From Sipunculus nudus (lineage: Eukaryota > Annelida > Sipuncula > Golfingiida > Sipunculidae): a stretch of DNA of 64,000 nucleotides. Made by a program: the position numbers and the translations under genes. This document shows positions 1 to 13,600 of the stretch, piece by piece; positions within the stretch are counted from its first letter, which is position 1, and the number at the start of each line of letters is the position of its first letter. The stretch spans positions 39,286,862-39,350,861 of the forward strand of contig CM049307.1 of NCBI GenBank assembly GCA_026874595.1, in the 5' to 3' direction. The notes below the pieces were generated by a model that saw nothing but the letters and a program-made list of their open reading frames with translations, was not told the origin of the DNA and searched no databases.

Positions 1-110
1 CTTTAATATCATTAATATTAAGTGTGGCCACACCGGTCCAAAAAGGTCTTTATAGGGCACTCCTTGCAGCGGCAAATGACTGAGTATATCGGGTTAATAG
101 TTCCAATCAG
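1..110. repeat. Fragment of a short dispersed repeat (MITE-like)
   Basis: The stretch AGGGCACTCCTTGCAGCGGC followed by AAATGACTGAG resembles 11694-11735, which reads AGGGCACCTCCTATCTACGGC and then AACTGACTGGC. The match is by eye and the copy may be cut by the window edge. No gene is seen between here and the 3' end of the galactosyltransferase gene. Confidence 0.3.
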
Positions 111-434
111 GAAAAAACTGGAAAAAAATGCTAGGCTCCTTCTATCATTTTATAAAGTGTGTAGATCTAGTGGAGTTAGCTTGGTTTCTTATGTCCCTAT
201 CTTATATATACCTCACTACTCTAGAATATTAAAACAAAACTAAAATATACCATATCTTAGCATTTAAACAGTCATACGTACAGTCATTCTCAAGTCTTTC
301 ATCTTACACCTATAATTTTTGGAACCATCATTCTTTGCATTTTCCAAGCTTGAGAGATGCTGGTCGAATCTTTGTGAGGCCTGTGTTAACAGTTCTCACT
401 TTGCGTTCGCCGGAAGTGCTGATAGGCCAGTCAC

Positions 435-440
435 TTTATT
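435..440 (-). terminator. Poly(A) signal of the galactosyltransferase gene
   Basis: AATAAA on the minus strand (TTTATT on plus), about 36 bases beyond the stop codon of the gene at 476-1585. It is the first such hexamer downstream and would give a very short 3' UTR. Confidence 0.55.
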
Positions 441-475
441 CCGAGTCTTTGAATTTATCTGAAACTAATAAAGTG

Positions 476-1585
476 TCATCCCTCCGCATTAAAGGGAGGC
501 TGAATCGGTCGCTCCACCGCCTGTATTATGGCGAGATTTCTTGCCCTCCTCTGTCTCACCTGTTCCACAACTTTGTTCCACATGTTAGGGTTAAATCCGA
601 ACCATCTCAGGTGTACGAAGTATTTCTCGAAAATCCCCTCTTTGTTAACTAGATAGCTTTGGCTGGACCTCCTGAAGAGGAAATCATAGACATAAATCAG
701 TTGTCTGTGAGGTATTCCTGCCAACTTGGCAAGGAAACCTGTAATGTAAACGTCATCTATCCAAAAGAACTTCTCATAGAAGGAAGCGTTATAGAGCGCT
801 ACAGCGCTATCGCTAGAGAGAATATAAGCAGCCCCGGAGCAATACACGGGATACCTATCTTCTTTATATTCCTCTTTCGAAACCCGCCACAGGTTCCAAC
901 GCGCCCGCTCCACAGGCATCCCTGGCCAAGCACAACACATTAAGAGCTTCCGGCGGTCCTTCATGGGCAGGCCCCGGAGCTCCTCAATAACGGCGAACAT
1001 GTTCACGAACATATCATCGTCTGTTTTAAGAATGAATGGAACATGTCGGCAGAACTGGGTAATATATTTGAGTGCTGCAATAGCCTTGTAAGTTAAATTC
1101 TTGTAAGAGTCGCGAAAGTCTTCTTGAAGTACGTCTTTGTTCAGCGCGGCTTCAGCACGGACGGCTTCTTGTGTTTTGTTCCTCAGCGTCGAACCCATGA
1201 CAAACATGACTTTGATTCTGACGTCATCAAAGAACGTTTGGTTACCCCAAGTCTGACGAATCAAGTTCCGTCTCATAGGATGATATGGAGCAGTATGCAC
1301 GTATATAAACATGAAGAGATGCTCATCACAAAGGTTCCCTGGATGAATCTTATATTTAAAAGGATGAGGGTTCACAACAAGTTGGCTATTAACGCTAGAA
1401 TACGTAGAATGCGTTGTCACGTTCGACGTTCTGGTTGAGATTGAACCAGGACGATGATCAAACACATCCAGAGCACTATAAAGGTCATTCCTTATTGGTT
1501 TAATTGAAGACCAATAAAGCACACAACATGAAATAGCACCAGACAGAAGAACCAGATACCAAAACCACACGAGATATCTTGGCAT
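476..1585 (-). CDS. Beta-1,3-galactosyltransferase-like glycosyltransferase (GT31), single exon
   Basis: This is a 369-residue type II Golgi membrane protein. Residues 7-25 form the signal anchor, after a short cytoplasmic tail. A Ser/Thr-rich stem (about 45-75) leads into the GT31 domain. Landmarks in order: RRNLIRQTWGN (105-115), KVMFVMG (125-131), the metal/UDP-binding DDD at 189-191 in FILKTDDDMFVN, YPVYCSGAAYILS (245-257) and WIDDVYITG (275-283). NXS/T sites occur at N55, N115, N136, N163 and N266. Family members transfer a UDP-sugar (usually galactose or GlcNAc) in beta-1,3 linkage to a glycan; the acceptor cannot be told from sequence. The ATG is well supported because an in-frame TGA lies at 1595-1597, just upstream. 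The frame is intact, and one coding exon is usual in this family. Assignment to GT31 is firm; the exact enzyme subtype is open. Confidence 0.92.
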   Translation of the reverse strand: MPRYLVWFWYLVLLSGAISCCVLYWSSIKPIRNDLYSALDVFDHRPGSISTRTSNVTTHSTYSSVNSQLVVNPHPFKYKIHPGNLCDEHLFMFIYVHTAPYHPMRRNLIRQTWGNQTFFDDVRIKVMFVMGSTLRNKTQEAVRAEAALNKDVLQEDFRDSYKNLTYKAIAALKYITQFCRHVPFILKTDDDMFVNMFAVIEELRGLPMKDRRKLLMCCAWPGMPVERARWNLWRVSKEEYKEDRYPVYCSGAAYILSSDSAVALYNASFYEKFFWIDDVYITGFLAKLAGIPHRQLIYVYDFLFRRSSQSYLVNKEGIFEKYFVHLRWFGFNPNMWNKVVEQVRQRRARNLAIIQAVERPIQPPFNAEG

Positions 1586-2039
1586 GTTGGCTGCTCAGGA
1601 TCTAACAACTTGGTCCATAAAGCACAAAGCCTTAATTATTTAGGTTTAATAACAGTTTTTATACGTTAAGGCGTTCCAGCTGTTCGCCACAGCTTTTCAT
1701 GCAGAGATAACCTACACGAGTGATTCAGCGTACATGCAAATACGACAGTTCAGAGATAAAGATTGTATTAAAAAAACGCATGAGACGTTATCATGCAAAT
1801 CGGTGATACACGCACCAACAGATGAACGCCGGTGCATTTCGTGCCTGATATGAAAATACAAATAACATTGATTTTAGCAGATAACAAACAAAGCGTCTAC
1901 GTATTGACGTGCATGTATTTAAGTGGCGCTTTGATTCATACAGGATATAAATTTTAAGCATATACAGATGTATGTATTGTTATGTCAGTTAACAGTTGCA
2001 CTAAGTTGAATTGTCCCCGTGAATTGTCTTTCATAAAGA
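1586..2039. other. Upstream flank of the galactosyltransferase gene
   Basis: I see no coding potential here. The stretch should hold the 5' UTR and promoter of the minus-strand gene, but I could not place a convincing TATA box or initiator. Confidence 0.4.
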
Positions 2040-2612
2040 ATGAAATCGGATAATATTTAGGAAAGTTATCGCACCGATTGGTTTAGGAGTGCCTGGCTTC
2101 TGTCTGTCTGTCTGTTGGTCAGGTTTTCGTTTCCGTGCGATAACTTTCCTAAATATTTTCCGATTTCAGTCAAATTTTGGTCAGTGATTGCTCTCATGCA
2201 TACCTTGGTTGGAATTGGTTCTGGAGTGTCTGGCCCCTGTCTGTGTGTCACTCTGTCTGTCCCTCTGTCAGGTTTCCGTTTCCATGTGATAACTTTCCTA
2301 AATATATCCGATTTCATTCAAATTTGCGACAGTGATTGCTCTCACCCTTTCCTTGAGTGGGATTGATTTTGGGGTGTCTAATTGAAAAATTATTCTCTCC
2401 AGCTAAAAAAAAATTATCAAATTTCAATCTAATTTCTCCATGTGTTTTAGTTTTAATGTTCGCCTGCATATGTCTCCACATGTTACAGTGCATATGTTTA
2501 AATTTTCATGTGACCTCAAGATTTTCTAAACGTCATAATTTTGGTTGCTTATCAAGCATGAAAGATAACAATAGCCCAAAGCGGAGGACATTAATTCCAC
2601 GAATTTGCTGAT
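2040..2612 (-). repeat. Hairpin-bounded dispersed repeat, family G, copy 2
   Basis: Read on the minus strand, it opens with AGCAAATTCGTGGAATTAA (hairpin AAATTC-GTG-GAATT, plus 2593-2606) and ATGTCC, matching the start of the copy at 20157. Toward 2040 it holds a direct repeat of about 150 bp: GATAACTTTCCTAAATAT appears near 2140 and 2287. An inverted piece, ATATTTAGGAAAGTTATCGC, lies near 2053. CTGTCTGTCTGTC tracts correspond to the GACAGACAGAC of the other copy. It lies between the two host genes. Confidence 0.6.
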
Positions 2613-4142
2613 AAGTGATAATTCAACATGCTTTATAAGTGATTGGGCCCCTTTAAAGAGGGACAATAATGATGACATTTCAAATATTAATATTGATATC
2701 AATTATTTTTATTCATCACCTAGTTCATTACAGAAATGCAGACCACTGACCTGTAAATTACATGCTTGTGATTAACATGAATCTAAAATTATGATTCATA
2801 ATCATGATCTGAGAAAAGCATATGATATCAACACATATAAAACCACCTTTATAAACAGTATACATGATGAACATGATACAATAATAAAGTATGATATGAA
2901 TCCTATCATAGGGGGAGGGGGATGAAGGAATATACCCTCCCATGGTGTGGACAAGTTTTAAAAAAATTACTAATGTAAAGAAAACATTGAGTTTAAGCAT
3001 ATCTGTGGTATATAAATACATATTTTACAAATTCTGTAAGCATACTGTAAATGAAAATACAAAAATAATTATAAATAAAGGGAAACAACATATGAAGAAC
3101 ATCTTAATTATCTTGGTTTTTTCCCTAGGATTAAATGAATAAAGGGATGTTAAAATAATTACATTAATGGCCTAATGACCATGGTTTACTCAAAATTTGA
3201 TGATCACAGGGTCTTGAAACACACCCCTGCTTCTCACAAGTGACACTTCAACAACAGTCATCCATTATTTTCTCTGTCATAACACAAGTGCTGATACACA
3301 TGGATTGTATTACACTACTTCTTATTAAACCCCCCCCCCCCAAAAAAAAAAAAAAAATGCACATCAGGACCAGAGAATTATATAGAAATATGTCCTAAAG
3401 ACCACAAAATACAGATAAACCTCATGCTCACCTAACAACCTGGTCTTTTTCATGGTCCCAATTCTTTTTTTTATATATATATTTTCATATTCTTTATATC
3501 AGACCTCGCTTAGAAGACCACCTAGAAAATGTGACCACTTTACAGAGTTCCCATTGGTGGTCGTAATTTCAAGGTTATATTCAGTTTCACTTAGATATGT
3601 CCATCTTTTTTATCACTTTTTATTAACTACCTTCACAACTTATTTTTTTTTAATCTGACATTAAGATGAGAAGGCAAAAGTGATAACAAATAGGCCATTA
3701 CTATAAAATAAATCCCAATTTCTTTTATTTTAAGCATATTTTATATATCATGACCCGTTGCCATGATCTGACAGGTAAAATATCTATTGATAACAGTATT
3801 ATTTAGATGACAACAACTAACCCTTTGTCTGTTAATTTTTTTGTTTTTTGTTTTCTTGTGATTTATGACGTTTACTGCAACAGTGTTGATGAAGAGTTAA
3901 TAACAAACCCATTTCCTATGATAATTAGTTTGAATAATAATAATAAAAAAATATGACATGTTCAGTGCATCTCACTACAATGAGAACATATGTAGGTTAC
4001 TGCTCACTTAGTCAAGATCCTCCAATGACACTGCAATTTCAGATAGCTATGGTGTACAAAAAGGTACCTGGATATTATTGACAGCCTGTTTGTAAGAAAA
4101 CATCTGGTCACTATGAATAGTCTGCTGTGTCAGCGGGACACT
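2613..4142. other. Intergenic region, includes probable 3' UTR of SLC9B
   Basis: AT-rich sequence with a C-run and A-run at about 3331-3357 and no credible coding exon. The SLC9B transcript (minus strand) must end here. AATAAA hexamers on the minus strand occur at 3724-3729 and 3618-3623, but neither is decisive. Confidence 0.4.
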
Positions 4143-4382
4143 TTATATCTCTTGATTTTCTTCATTGGCTTGTATGCTGTTTCCTTGACTGTTACAAAGC
4201 TTTTGATCTGTTAATGAGTCCGTTGTCTTAGTGGTCAGCTCGGTGACCTCTGTAAGTTCTCCATCTTTATGATTCTCTTCAGCCCTGGGTGACTTCTGCA
4301 GCAGATATGGACCAGTCACAGCGATGGCTATTGCTCCAAGTGGTGCTGTTATAAGGATGACCAGGACTGCTATGGCCACAAC
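4143..4382 (-). CDS. SLC9B exon 10 (last coding exon)
   Basis: Encodes residues 578-656 and the TAA stop at 4143-4145. The acceptor is TTTTTCTCAAG before GTT. It begins with a membrane segment, VVAIAVLVILITAPLGAIAI, then GPYLLQKSP, the usual end of the exchanger core. An acidic, Thr/Glu/Asn-rich cytoplasmic tail of about 45 residues follows. Confidence 0.93.
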   Translation of the reverse strand, partial: VVAIAVLVILITAPLGAIAIAVTGPYLLQKSPRAEENHKDGELTEVTELTTKTTDSLTDQKLCNSQGNSIQANEENQEI

Positions 4383-4565
4383 CTTGAGAAAAAGAAGATA
4401 AAAATGACATTATGCCAAGCTGTTTGGCACAATCTTTAACCTAACATTTAATCAAATTTATAGAATAAGCAATCCTGATATTATTTCTACATTGACAGAC
4501 AAATGGGATACTTGTTGGACAGTTACACATTATACCAATACATGTTTATGTCTAACAGCACTGAG

Positions 4566-4608
<43 letters not shown>

Positions 4609-7600
4609 TATATATATATATATTTGCTGAGCTTTTAATGTGACCTTACTGTTGTCTAAAATTTAAAATATTACAGATATTATAGATATCACTGGTCTTG
4701 CACACCAGTCAGAGTGACTCGGGAACATCATGAATGACAAATTTCAAGACAATCTATCATTAGGAGAAAAGACGCTTTCAAAAGACTGGTTTGCAAAATT
4801 TTTGTTTTTATGAATTATGAGCTAAGAAATACAGACCATTTTGTGCTTATTTTTGGTATATTTTAGATTAATGACACTGAGGAGTAGAGTTGAATGTGCA
4901 TGATTTTTTTTATGAAATATTACCCTCCAACTGGTATTAACTAACAGTATAAACAAGAGACCAAGATGTTTTATGTTTACTCTGTGCAAAATTGTCACAA
5001 ATGTACAATAATGAAATTAAACAGCAGAACAGAAAAAAATCATCTCAGCTTTAAGAGAACACTTGAACCTGCAGACCAGTCAAGTGATCTATTATCCTGT
5101 GCTGATATCTGCAGCAATGCCTGAGAAATTTGGCAAAAGACATAAAGCTATTTATGCCCACTCATTAAATTTGATGACCACAAAAAATGACATTATGTAA
5201 AAGGGGCATTTTGAAAATAATCTAACAAAATTTTACAACTTATTTAATGCCCCTTTCTCTAAGGAATAATTAAAGAATGATGTAACAGTTGAAGCATCAG
5301 TGCCGGTTCCAAAATATATATAGTTTTAGATGTTATTATGCATGCACCACATGGACAGTGGCATAATTCCTTACTGCATGCAAATAAATTCAGATCAACA
5401 CTTCTTTCATAGTACTGAAACTTAAACTCACACCTCAGAACAGATTAACATAAATAAATGAATATAACTATAATTTTTTAAAAAATATTTTAACAATATT
5501 TTTAAAATGGTTTACCAATGTTGCTAGGTCCTCAGTCTCTTTGGGGGCACCTTTTCGTCGGGCAACACTGAGAGCCACTGACCCAATGGCGGCCTGGAAA
5601 AAAACAAAATTTAATCTCCAGCGATGAGCCCACATGTCAGGGCTGTGTGCCTGCTAGACTGTAAGAACATTACAGTTTGATAATATATGCATAAACAAGT
5701 AGATCAAGGATCACTTTTTACTTTCCTTCTGATTACCTCATTACTTCTCATTGAACTTCTCATCAATATTAACAATCAACAAATCATGTTAATCACCTCT
5801 TTCCTTAACAGTGTTCTTTAACATCTTTTACTATGCAAATCTTTCTTTCCTTCACTAGTCTTGTCACATATCATTCTGGGTCATCAAACAGATCAAGATT
5901 GTTATCACGTAAATCCCCTCTTTTGTTTCTTCAGTATGGCTATCCATCTCCCTGGAATCCCAGAAATGTCAGTCTATTTTCCATACCTTTTTCTTTCATT
6001 TAAATTAGTGTTTGGGCCGTTACTTGTACCTGTATCTGCACTTTGGTATCAAATTCAGAGTTCCTGTTGTGTACCTAGATGTCATGAGTAGGGAGCACCT
6101 GTACCTGTACCTGTCTGTGACTTGATTAAGTATGTTCCAGGTAGATACATGTACAATAATGAAAATGGACAGGTTGACTTCATATTGATACAAGCAGCTA
6201 TTGTCAGTTTAAATGTCCTTTAATCAAAAGTATCTCTAACTGTACCTGGGTACCTTGTAAAAGTACCTGTATTAAGGTACTGCTGGTTGTACCTGGTGAC
6301 AGCTCAAGTCATAACACTGGATACACCACATTTGGCATGGTACAAAGCAATATTTGCAAGAGAACATAAAAATTACCTGGACAGTGGCTTTGGGGAGCCA
6401 GGCAAATGGAATGAAGAGTTTTTCCCTGAGGTTAAGTCCAGCTCCAAACACTGCCAGGAAGGACACCAACATCCGAACTGCCAGACCCAGGAATATCACA
6501 GCAACAGCAAAACCTGCAGCATCAATGCCATCATTAATTGTTTCATTCTGGGATCTTTTAAAGCCATTCAGAATAACCACTGGTACATGATCATTTTACT
6601 TTAGTGATATTACTTCTTTAATTTCTGTGTTTGCTTCATTCTACTGACATAGATATAATAATAATATTAATAATAATAATAATAATAAAAACTAGAATGA
6701 CTTTGTTTTTGGGCTGCAAAAACAGATATATGTCTCCCCCCCCCCCCCATGGGCCTTCCGAAAACATTAGGGGTAGAAATATGCACTATCTCAAAACAAT
6801 GATTCTAGGTTTCAGCAGATTTGACCTTGAAGATGAAGTTCAAGGTCACTGGTTATCAAACTACTCCCAGATATTGGCAGAAAGAACTGGTTAGTTCCAA
6901 AGTTATGGGGGTCATGATAATCCTCAAATTGCACAGATTTGATTTTGAAGATCAAGGTCAAGGTCACCAATACCCATACTATCCAAGAACTCTGTGGAAA
7001 CAACTTGTGTGATGAATCTGAGGTAAAAATATGCAATCCTTCATAAGTTATTGTGTTCACAAGACAATAGCTATAACTCAGCTTATTTGACTTTGAAGAT
7101 CCTGGTCAAGGTCATTGGTTTTCAAACTTGTCCAAGAATTGTTGTGTACCAAATTTGATGACAAAATGTGAATTACTTCAAAAGTAATGAGGTTCGCAAA
7201 AATTTTACATATTTTCAGTTTTGACCTTTAAGTTGAAGGTCAAGGTCATCAGTTTTCGAATTTGTCTGAGATATTTGGTGGGAACAATTTGTGTTTCAAA
7301 TTTGGGCAAAAAATATGCAGTCCTTCAAAAGTTATTGCATTCACAAAATCACAAGATATCCTACAGACAAGGACAGACAATGGCACTTACTACGTCTCTG
7401 CTGGAAGGGGGAGACATAATAATAATTATCATTACATTATAATCATAATTATTATTATCATTATTATCATTATTTACTTTATATTCCTTATATTTGCTTG
7501 GCATTAACAATGTTTTTTAACAGCTGCAGCTGATATTATTTAAACAATTATACATCTTTAAAATATCTTATGCAATATACATTACCAATAGTTGATCCAC

Positions 7601-10600
7601 TGATCTTGGATAATCTGATTTCAGCCCCTATAAGGCCAAACAGCAGTGGTTCCAAAATTGCCCAAAAATTCCCCAAGGCATCATCCAATGGGTTCTAAAA
7701 ATAAGAACAAGAATGTTACAGCCTGTGAGAAAATCACTTGGTGGATAAGTGAACAGCTGCTGCCCTCTCATGGCTGCAGGACTAACTATTCTGAACAATC
7801 ACAATGGGCCTCAGGGAAACAACAGTCCATAATTGAATCATTGGCTGTGGCTGCTTAGCGACACGCTAAAACCATCAGCAAAACAGCTGAAACAAGGGGA
7901 CTGACAGATGTTCCAATTCTGTGCAGGATCACTAGAAACAACAGACTTCCTGGGAAAAGTAAAACATCAGATTATTCTGAAATCAATATCATCTGGGGTT
8001 ATCCTAGCCCTGCCTTTTGTTACACTGGAAGATGTAATATACAGGATTGAAAACAACACATCTTTTCATGTCTGGATTTGCTGCACAGATTTGGGTTTAA
8101 TGGATCACAAAAAACTGTTTTAAAGAACTGTGTATCTACAACACTTTTAAAAATAGTACATATACAGATTATTTAATAGTTTCAGCATTTTTGCCACATT
8201 ACCATTGTTATTCTCATCCAATTAAATAAATTAACCAGAAAAAAAATCCCAATCTCAGGAACATCCCACTATCATCAATCAATACACCACTTCACTGACC
8301 AATCATGATCAAACTGCCAATCATCTGGCTAATCATTGGAGTTTCAGGTTGTCTTACTTAAAATTTTTCATGGATTATCTGTAATAATCAGATGTCACTA
8401 TGAAACTTATCAAAGTATACATAGTGTACAACACTTTTCTTGAACTGTTGACACCATTTTGGAACATATAATTGCAACTACTAACTGTTAATCTTGTGTC
8501 TCCTTTTCAGCCTTGTATTTGTATCCCTACATATGTTTATACCTGCCAGTAACCAGCATATGTCCATATAATGAGGCAAACATTGACATACATGTATATA
8601 AATACCATTTGGCACTGAGGGACTTTTTAACATTTAAATTTTTTTTAGCATTTTTCTGGAACAATAAGTTCTCACGCTTTCATATAATGGAAATACAATG
8701 CTAAAATTTCCTCATTTTTAATTGCCTCAGCAGAATTTTACTGTATAGAAAAAAATAACAACTACAGTGAAACCTTACTGTGGGCCCATCCAAAGTGGTC
8801 TTGTTGGGGCTGGAGATTTTTATGATTTACATGAGTCCGGGACCAAATTAATTGGCCTTCTTTGAGTGGTGGTTGTGATAGCTGGGTTGTTGTCAGTGAT
8901 ATCTACTGGAGTCTGGATGTATCTTTTGATAACTTACCTTGTCAGCTGTCCAGCCTTCATTTCGCCAGTGCAGGGCAGCCATGAAAGAAACAACTAAAGC
9001 ACCAAGTGCACCAGCACCCGGACAGTCCACTGCTTGACTGCCAAAGGCGGCAAACAGCCCCGCACTCAGGAGCAGCACAAAACGTAACAGCACCACATTT
9101 GGCTGCAAGCAAATGAAAGACAGGAAACTAATATGAATGTTACTCTGAAAGATTCAGGAAGAATCAGAAACAATACAGACATACTTTAATGCTTTAACCT
9201 GGTGCTAAATTCTGCGTATGTTACATTGCTGTCATCTGAAGTTTACACATTTTCAAGGCTAAAATCATGCATTATCTGTATGGTTGATTCAATATCATTC
9301 TTGTTCTATATTCATATGCAAGACAAATGACAAACCATGTGAACGATCAGACTCACAAGTGTATGAATCTGCTGGTTAGGGTTTGCAGATTTTGGAATCC
9401 ATGGCCCACAATGCACCTGGGCTTCTACATACACAGATAGCATAAGAATAAATGGAGTGAAGAGGGCAATGTAGCCCGATCAAATTCCTTAGATAAGATT
9501 TGTTTCAAGGTAAATTACATAAACACGGGTGTTTTGTTGTAGGGACCTCACTGAATAAGTAATATTTGTAAGTAAGCACATGTGAAATGTAAAGTGAATG
9601 TGTTCCCTTAAAATGAAACAAATTTTGGATTTGAAGTAGTTCCAGCATTTCCACAGTGCCTAACTGGGAGAGAATTGTTTTGTGCAGAAATGACCAATGG
9701 TGGAAGGGTACAATCATTCATCCTTATCAATGACTAAATACCCATATTTCATTTCCACAGAATCTAAAGTTAATGATAACAAATTTTTTTAAAATTCCAA
9801 ATAAATGTGATTTATATTTTACAGGGGAACAATTATTACTTTTGAAGGGCATTGATCATTGACAGGCAAATTTCACTTTGAAATCCAATGTTTCTCTCTT
9901 TTATATATATACTTTGTGCATGCAATGCAACAGTTGCATATTTTCTTGTGAACATTAATAAACCACATGTGTTCTTGAATGTGGACAAATCATGGGCACA
10001 TCATATGCTTACTTTTTCTGGTTTGTAACACCAACACATTTTACTCACATGTTTCTTTTCTGGTAAGTACCAGCACACAGCACCAAAGATCATACCATAA
10101 ACAATGCCACCCACAGCCTCCAGAGGTCCCCGCACCACTGTCAAACCTATACTGCCTAATTGAGAAAGAATAAACACAATCAACATATAAAATCGTAAAT
10201 TTCAGCCAAAAAATTTCATATCAATAAACATAATTTCATAATTAAACTTCCACTCTGAGGGAACTCGGCAAGTTTAAGTAGTCATTAAAATGTTTTGTAA
10301 TTTTTCATAAACCACAGATCTTATGTGTCTTTAAGTACTTCTGGGAGCAGAGCAAGTGACTATACCTGGATAATGGGTTTACTAATATATAATGATGTGG
10401 GAGTATTTATGTAAGAGTGCTTGAGTAAGAGTATGTTGAGAGCATAAATTTTCTGTGCTGATATAGAGGGATTTTAACAAAGCTTCATCAGAAATGCAAA
10501 TAGAAGCCTGCTTGAAGTGCAGGTAGGTCATGTGAGAGCAGAATGAGCAGTGATTGGTCCAACATAATCTTCAGGCCTCTGGGATAACAAGATATAACAA

Positions 10601-13600
10601 ATGAGCTACAATGGCATTCAGCTGATGAACACAACCTGCCACACCACACTAACATCAACTTGAAATTTAAGGACTATGAGGCAGAAAACAAAAATGTTTA
10701 ATAACAAACCCATTATTGAGAATTAATTATTATTATTTTAATAAATTTTCACTCACACTGGACCTATAGATGTGGCAATTCATAACTCCCTGAACTGGTT
10801 TTGATGAATTTTGCATGATATCAAGATTATATTTCATCATGTCATGACCATGGGCTTTATTCTAAGTTTTTGTGTTGACTTTAAAGGATCCTTGTTTACA
10901 GATTCTGTATGCTGTCAAAACATCCATCTTGCTAAATGGATTAAATCGAATAAAAACAATACCCAGGAATGATTTAACTTGGGACTGATCATCAGAAATG
11001 ATGCATTAAACCAAAATTAATGGTAGTTAATTCCAGCCATCCTGCTCTGTACTGGTTACTTGACAAAATATTTTAATTATTAATCACCTTGTGAAAATAT
11101 GATCCCCAGTACCACCGTGAACCCTGTGATGGCGAGAACGTCATCCACGCTGGCAGCTGCGATGACTAAGGTAGGCACACCCTGGTCCACACCATAACCG
11201 CGGGACTGTAAGGAGAGCATGCTGGGTACCACCACTGCTGGGGTTACAGCAGACAAAATAAACCTGCCACCAAAAAAAAAAAAAAATCATACAAAATGCT
11301 TTATCATAAACTATTTCATCAAGCAAGAAATGCTTTAATACACCACTAAACTACTTGTTTTGAAAAGAATATAACACTTAGCAGTGTGTAAGTAATATCA
11401 GTACATATAAAGATGTATTTGAACTGTAATCTAAACTATACACATATTGGATAAACAACTGTTTGTTTAATAGTATTAATTTTCCACTGTCAAATTTAAA
11501 AGAAATTACCTTTTTTGAAATTCTGATGGCTAACATTAATTAATATCTTATATAACAGTCAGACATTAAAGAATGGCTTTAATATACAGCCATATTTGAG
11601 ATATGTTATCATAACAGTCAAACTATGTAATTCTCTGTATTACATAAATAAATATACAATGGAACGTCTCCTTCAGGGCACCTCTGTATTTAGGGCACCT
11701 CCTATCTACGGCAACTGACTGGCAGTCCCTTAAAAAGTAGGTAAAAAATCTAAAAACACCATAATGAGGCACCTTTCTAATGCGGCCAAATGTTGGGTCC
11801 CATCAGTGTCCATTATTTGGAGGTTCTACCTAACATTCTTTTTAAAGAAGGAAAAGATGGCACTCAAGCGCCGTAGCTGAGGAAATAGGGGACCCCTGTC
11901 CTAGGCACTCCTTAAGCAGTGATAAAGATGATATCTAAGTGAATGTTTAATTATTTTCTATTTACAATTAGGCCTCAAGATAAGGAGAAATTCAGAGGAG
12001 ACACAGATGGAAAACTAAGGTCTATAAATATCAAACTGGGTGCAAGGAAAGATCAAGCTTACTTGAAAAGACTGCTTGCTTAGTGGATGTGATGTTAGTC
12101 TCCCTCTACAGAAGATGTGGTAGGATTATGTCTAATGAAGAAACAAATTATTTTTGGCTATTGTATGCTTGTGGTCATTTGTATAGATCTTTATTGAGTT
12201 TGATATGTTTTATCCTGTTGTAAGTGTTGAGGGATTGTTCCATCATGTAATCTTTAACAGTCTGTGTGTTTGTGCATGCCTTAAGTTCTGATGTTTTAGT
12301 GAACCTTCTAACTCTTAAGCCTGCTCCAAGGGCTTTATTTTGTTGAACTTCTAGTTTATATAAGTGTCAGTAAGTGTGTTTTAGCTGCATCTATGAAAGC
12401 TATGGATCCGTAAATGCCTATAGGGAGAATCCATTGTTGATCCATATAGGTGTGTAGCTGTCTCCAGTTTAGGCCTGTCCTTCTTATAGCACACAGCTCC
12501 AGAGTATTAATCCTACTCTACATTCATTGACTGATATGCTCTATGTGTCGGCGCCAAATGACCTTTTTGTACATGCAACTTAAAGAATAAAGTATTGCAA
12601 GCTCATATTTGTTGGACACAATTTCTTTAACAGTATCTTTCAGAACTGTAACCATTAACAAAATTGCACTTTTTGTTTTGAAAGTGGTGTTCATTTCAAA
12701 GGATGGTTCATAGTTGACTGAAGGATTGTTTCTATAATGCTGAAAAGACCCAAGTTAATCAAATGTAAGAGGACCCAACTTGAGACATTTGATCCAGTAT
12801 TGAATGTCATGCATTATTTTTCTATGGACTTTGTCTCTGTGAACAAATCCTGGCCAGACATAGAGGTAGATAACAATGCCATTGTGCGCCGTTGTTTTCC
12901 TTTAATTAAATCATTTGTCAATCAGATACCCGCTCTGCGTGACATTGATCATATTGTAATGATTGGTGAGCGGTTAGTGCTGTATCCAGACAGGCCCCTG
13001 TCTTGTAGACTGTTGCTTTATGTGACACTGATACAATGTAATGATCTGTGAGCACCTTACCCGAGCATGATGCCCCAAGTCCATGGAAAATGTAACAGGA
13101 AATGAGAGCCCACAGCGACCGCTGCTGTCTCTATCAGGCACGGGGTGAAAGCCAGCCTCAGGACCACCCATGACAACTTCTTTAAGGCTTCAGGATCCAG
13201 CCCCAAACCAGCACGCAGCAGAATCACCACCAGGGCCGCAGTCCTGAAACAGTTCATAAAGATTGAGGATTTATGCTGTCAATCAAGCTGGCCTTTAGTA
13301 TACTGAACTAAACAGTCAAAGGTTTAAATGTACTGCTAGTTTGAGTCAGTCTCTTTTCAGTTTTTGCTTTTAATCTATATGAATAGACCTTTCCTACACT
13401 GACTGCGCCAACTGCTGGCACTGAATGACACTGAGTGTTCAGGTCAGTTTTAAAGTCAAGAAAAAGTCATATTTGGTCATATTTCAAATAGTAAATGGAA
13501 ATATTCTACCTTATCTTGAAAAATGAGCCATGTGTCTGAACCTCTCACTATTTTTTTTATTTTATTTTGACAAAACTCACAATGGTGACATATATAGGAC

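Larger units (their letters stand above)
6514..7585 (-). other. SLC9B intron 7
   Basis: A 1,072-bp GT-AG intron largely filled by the hairpin-bounded repeat at 6691-7420 and by ATT/TAA trinucleotide tracts on both sides of it. Confidence 0.85.
11264..13060 (-). other. SLC9B intron 3
   Basis: A 1,797-bp GT-AG intron. It holds a MITE-like repeat (11656-11840) and a fossil non-LTR reverse-transcriptase fragment (12230-12545). The remainder is unremarkable. Confidence 0.85.

Noticed and set aside
3618-3729. AATAAA hexamers as the SLC9B poly(A) site
   Set aside because: Such hexamers are expected by chance in AT-rich DNA, and neither has a convincing downstream element.
12737-13051. Plus-strand open frame of 104 codons
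   Set aside because: It runs antisense into SLC9B exon 3's donor region, has no recognisable domain and no splice support; most likely chance.
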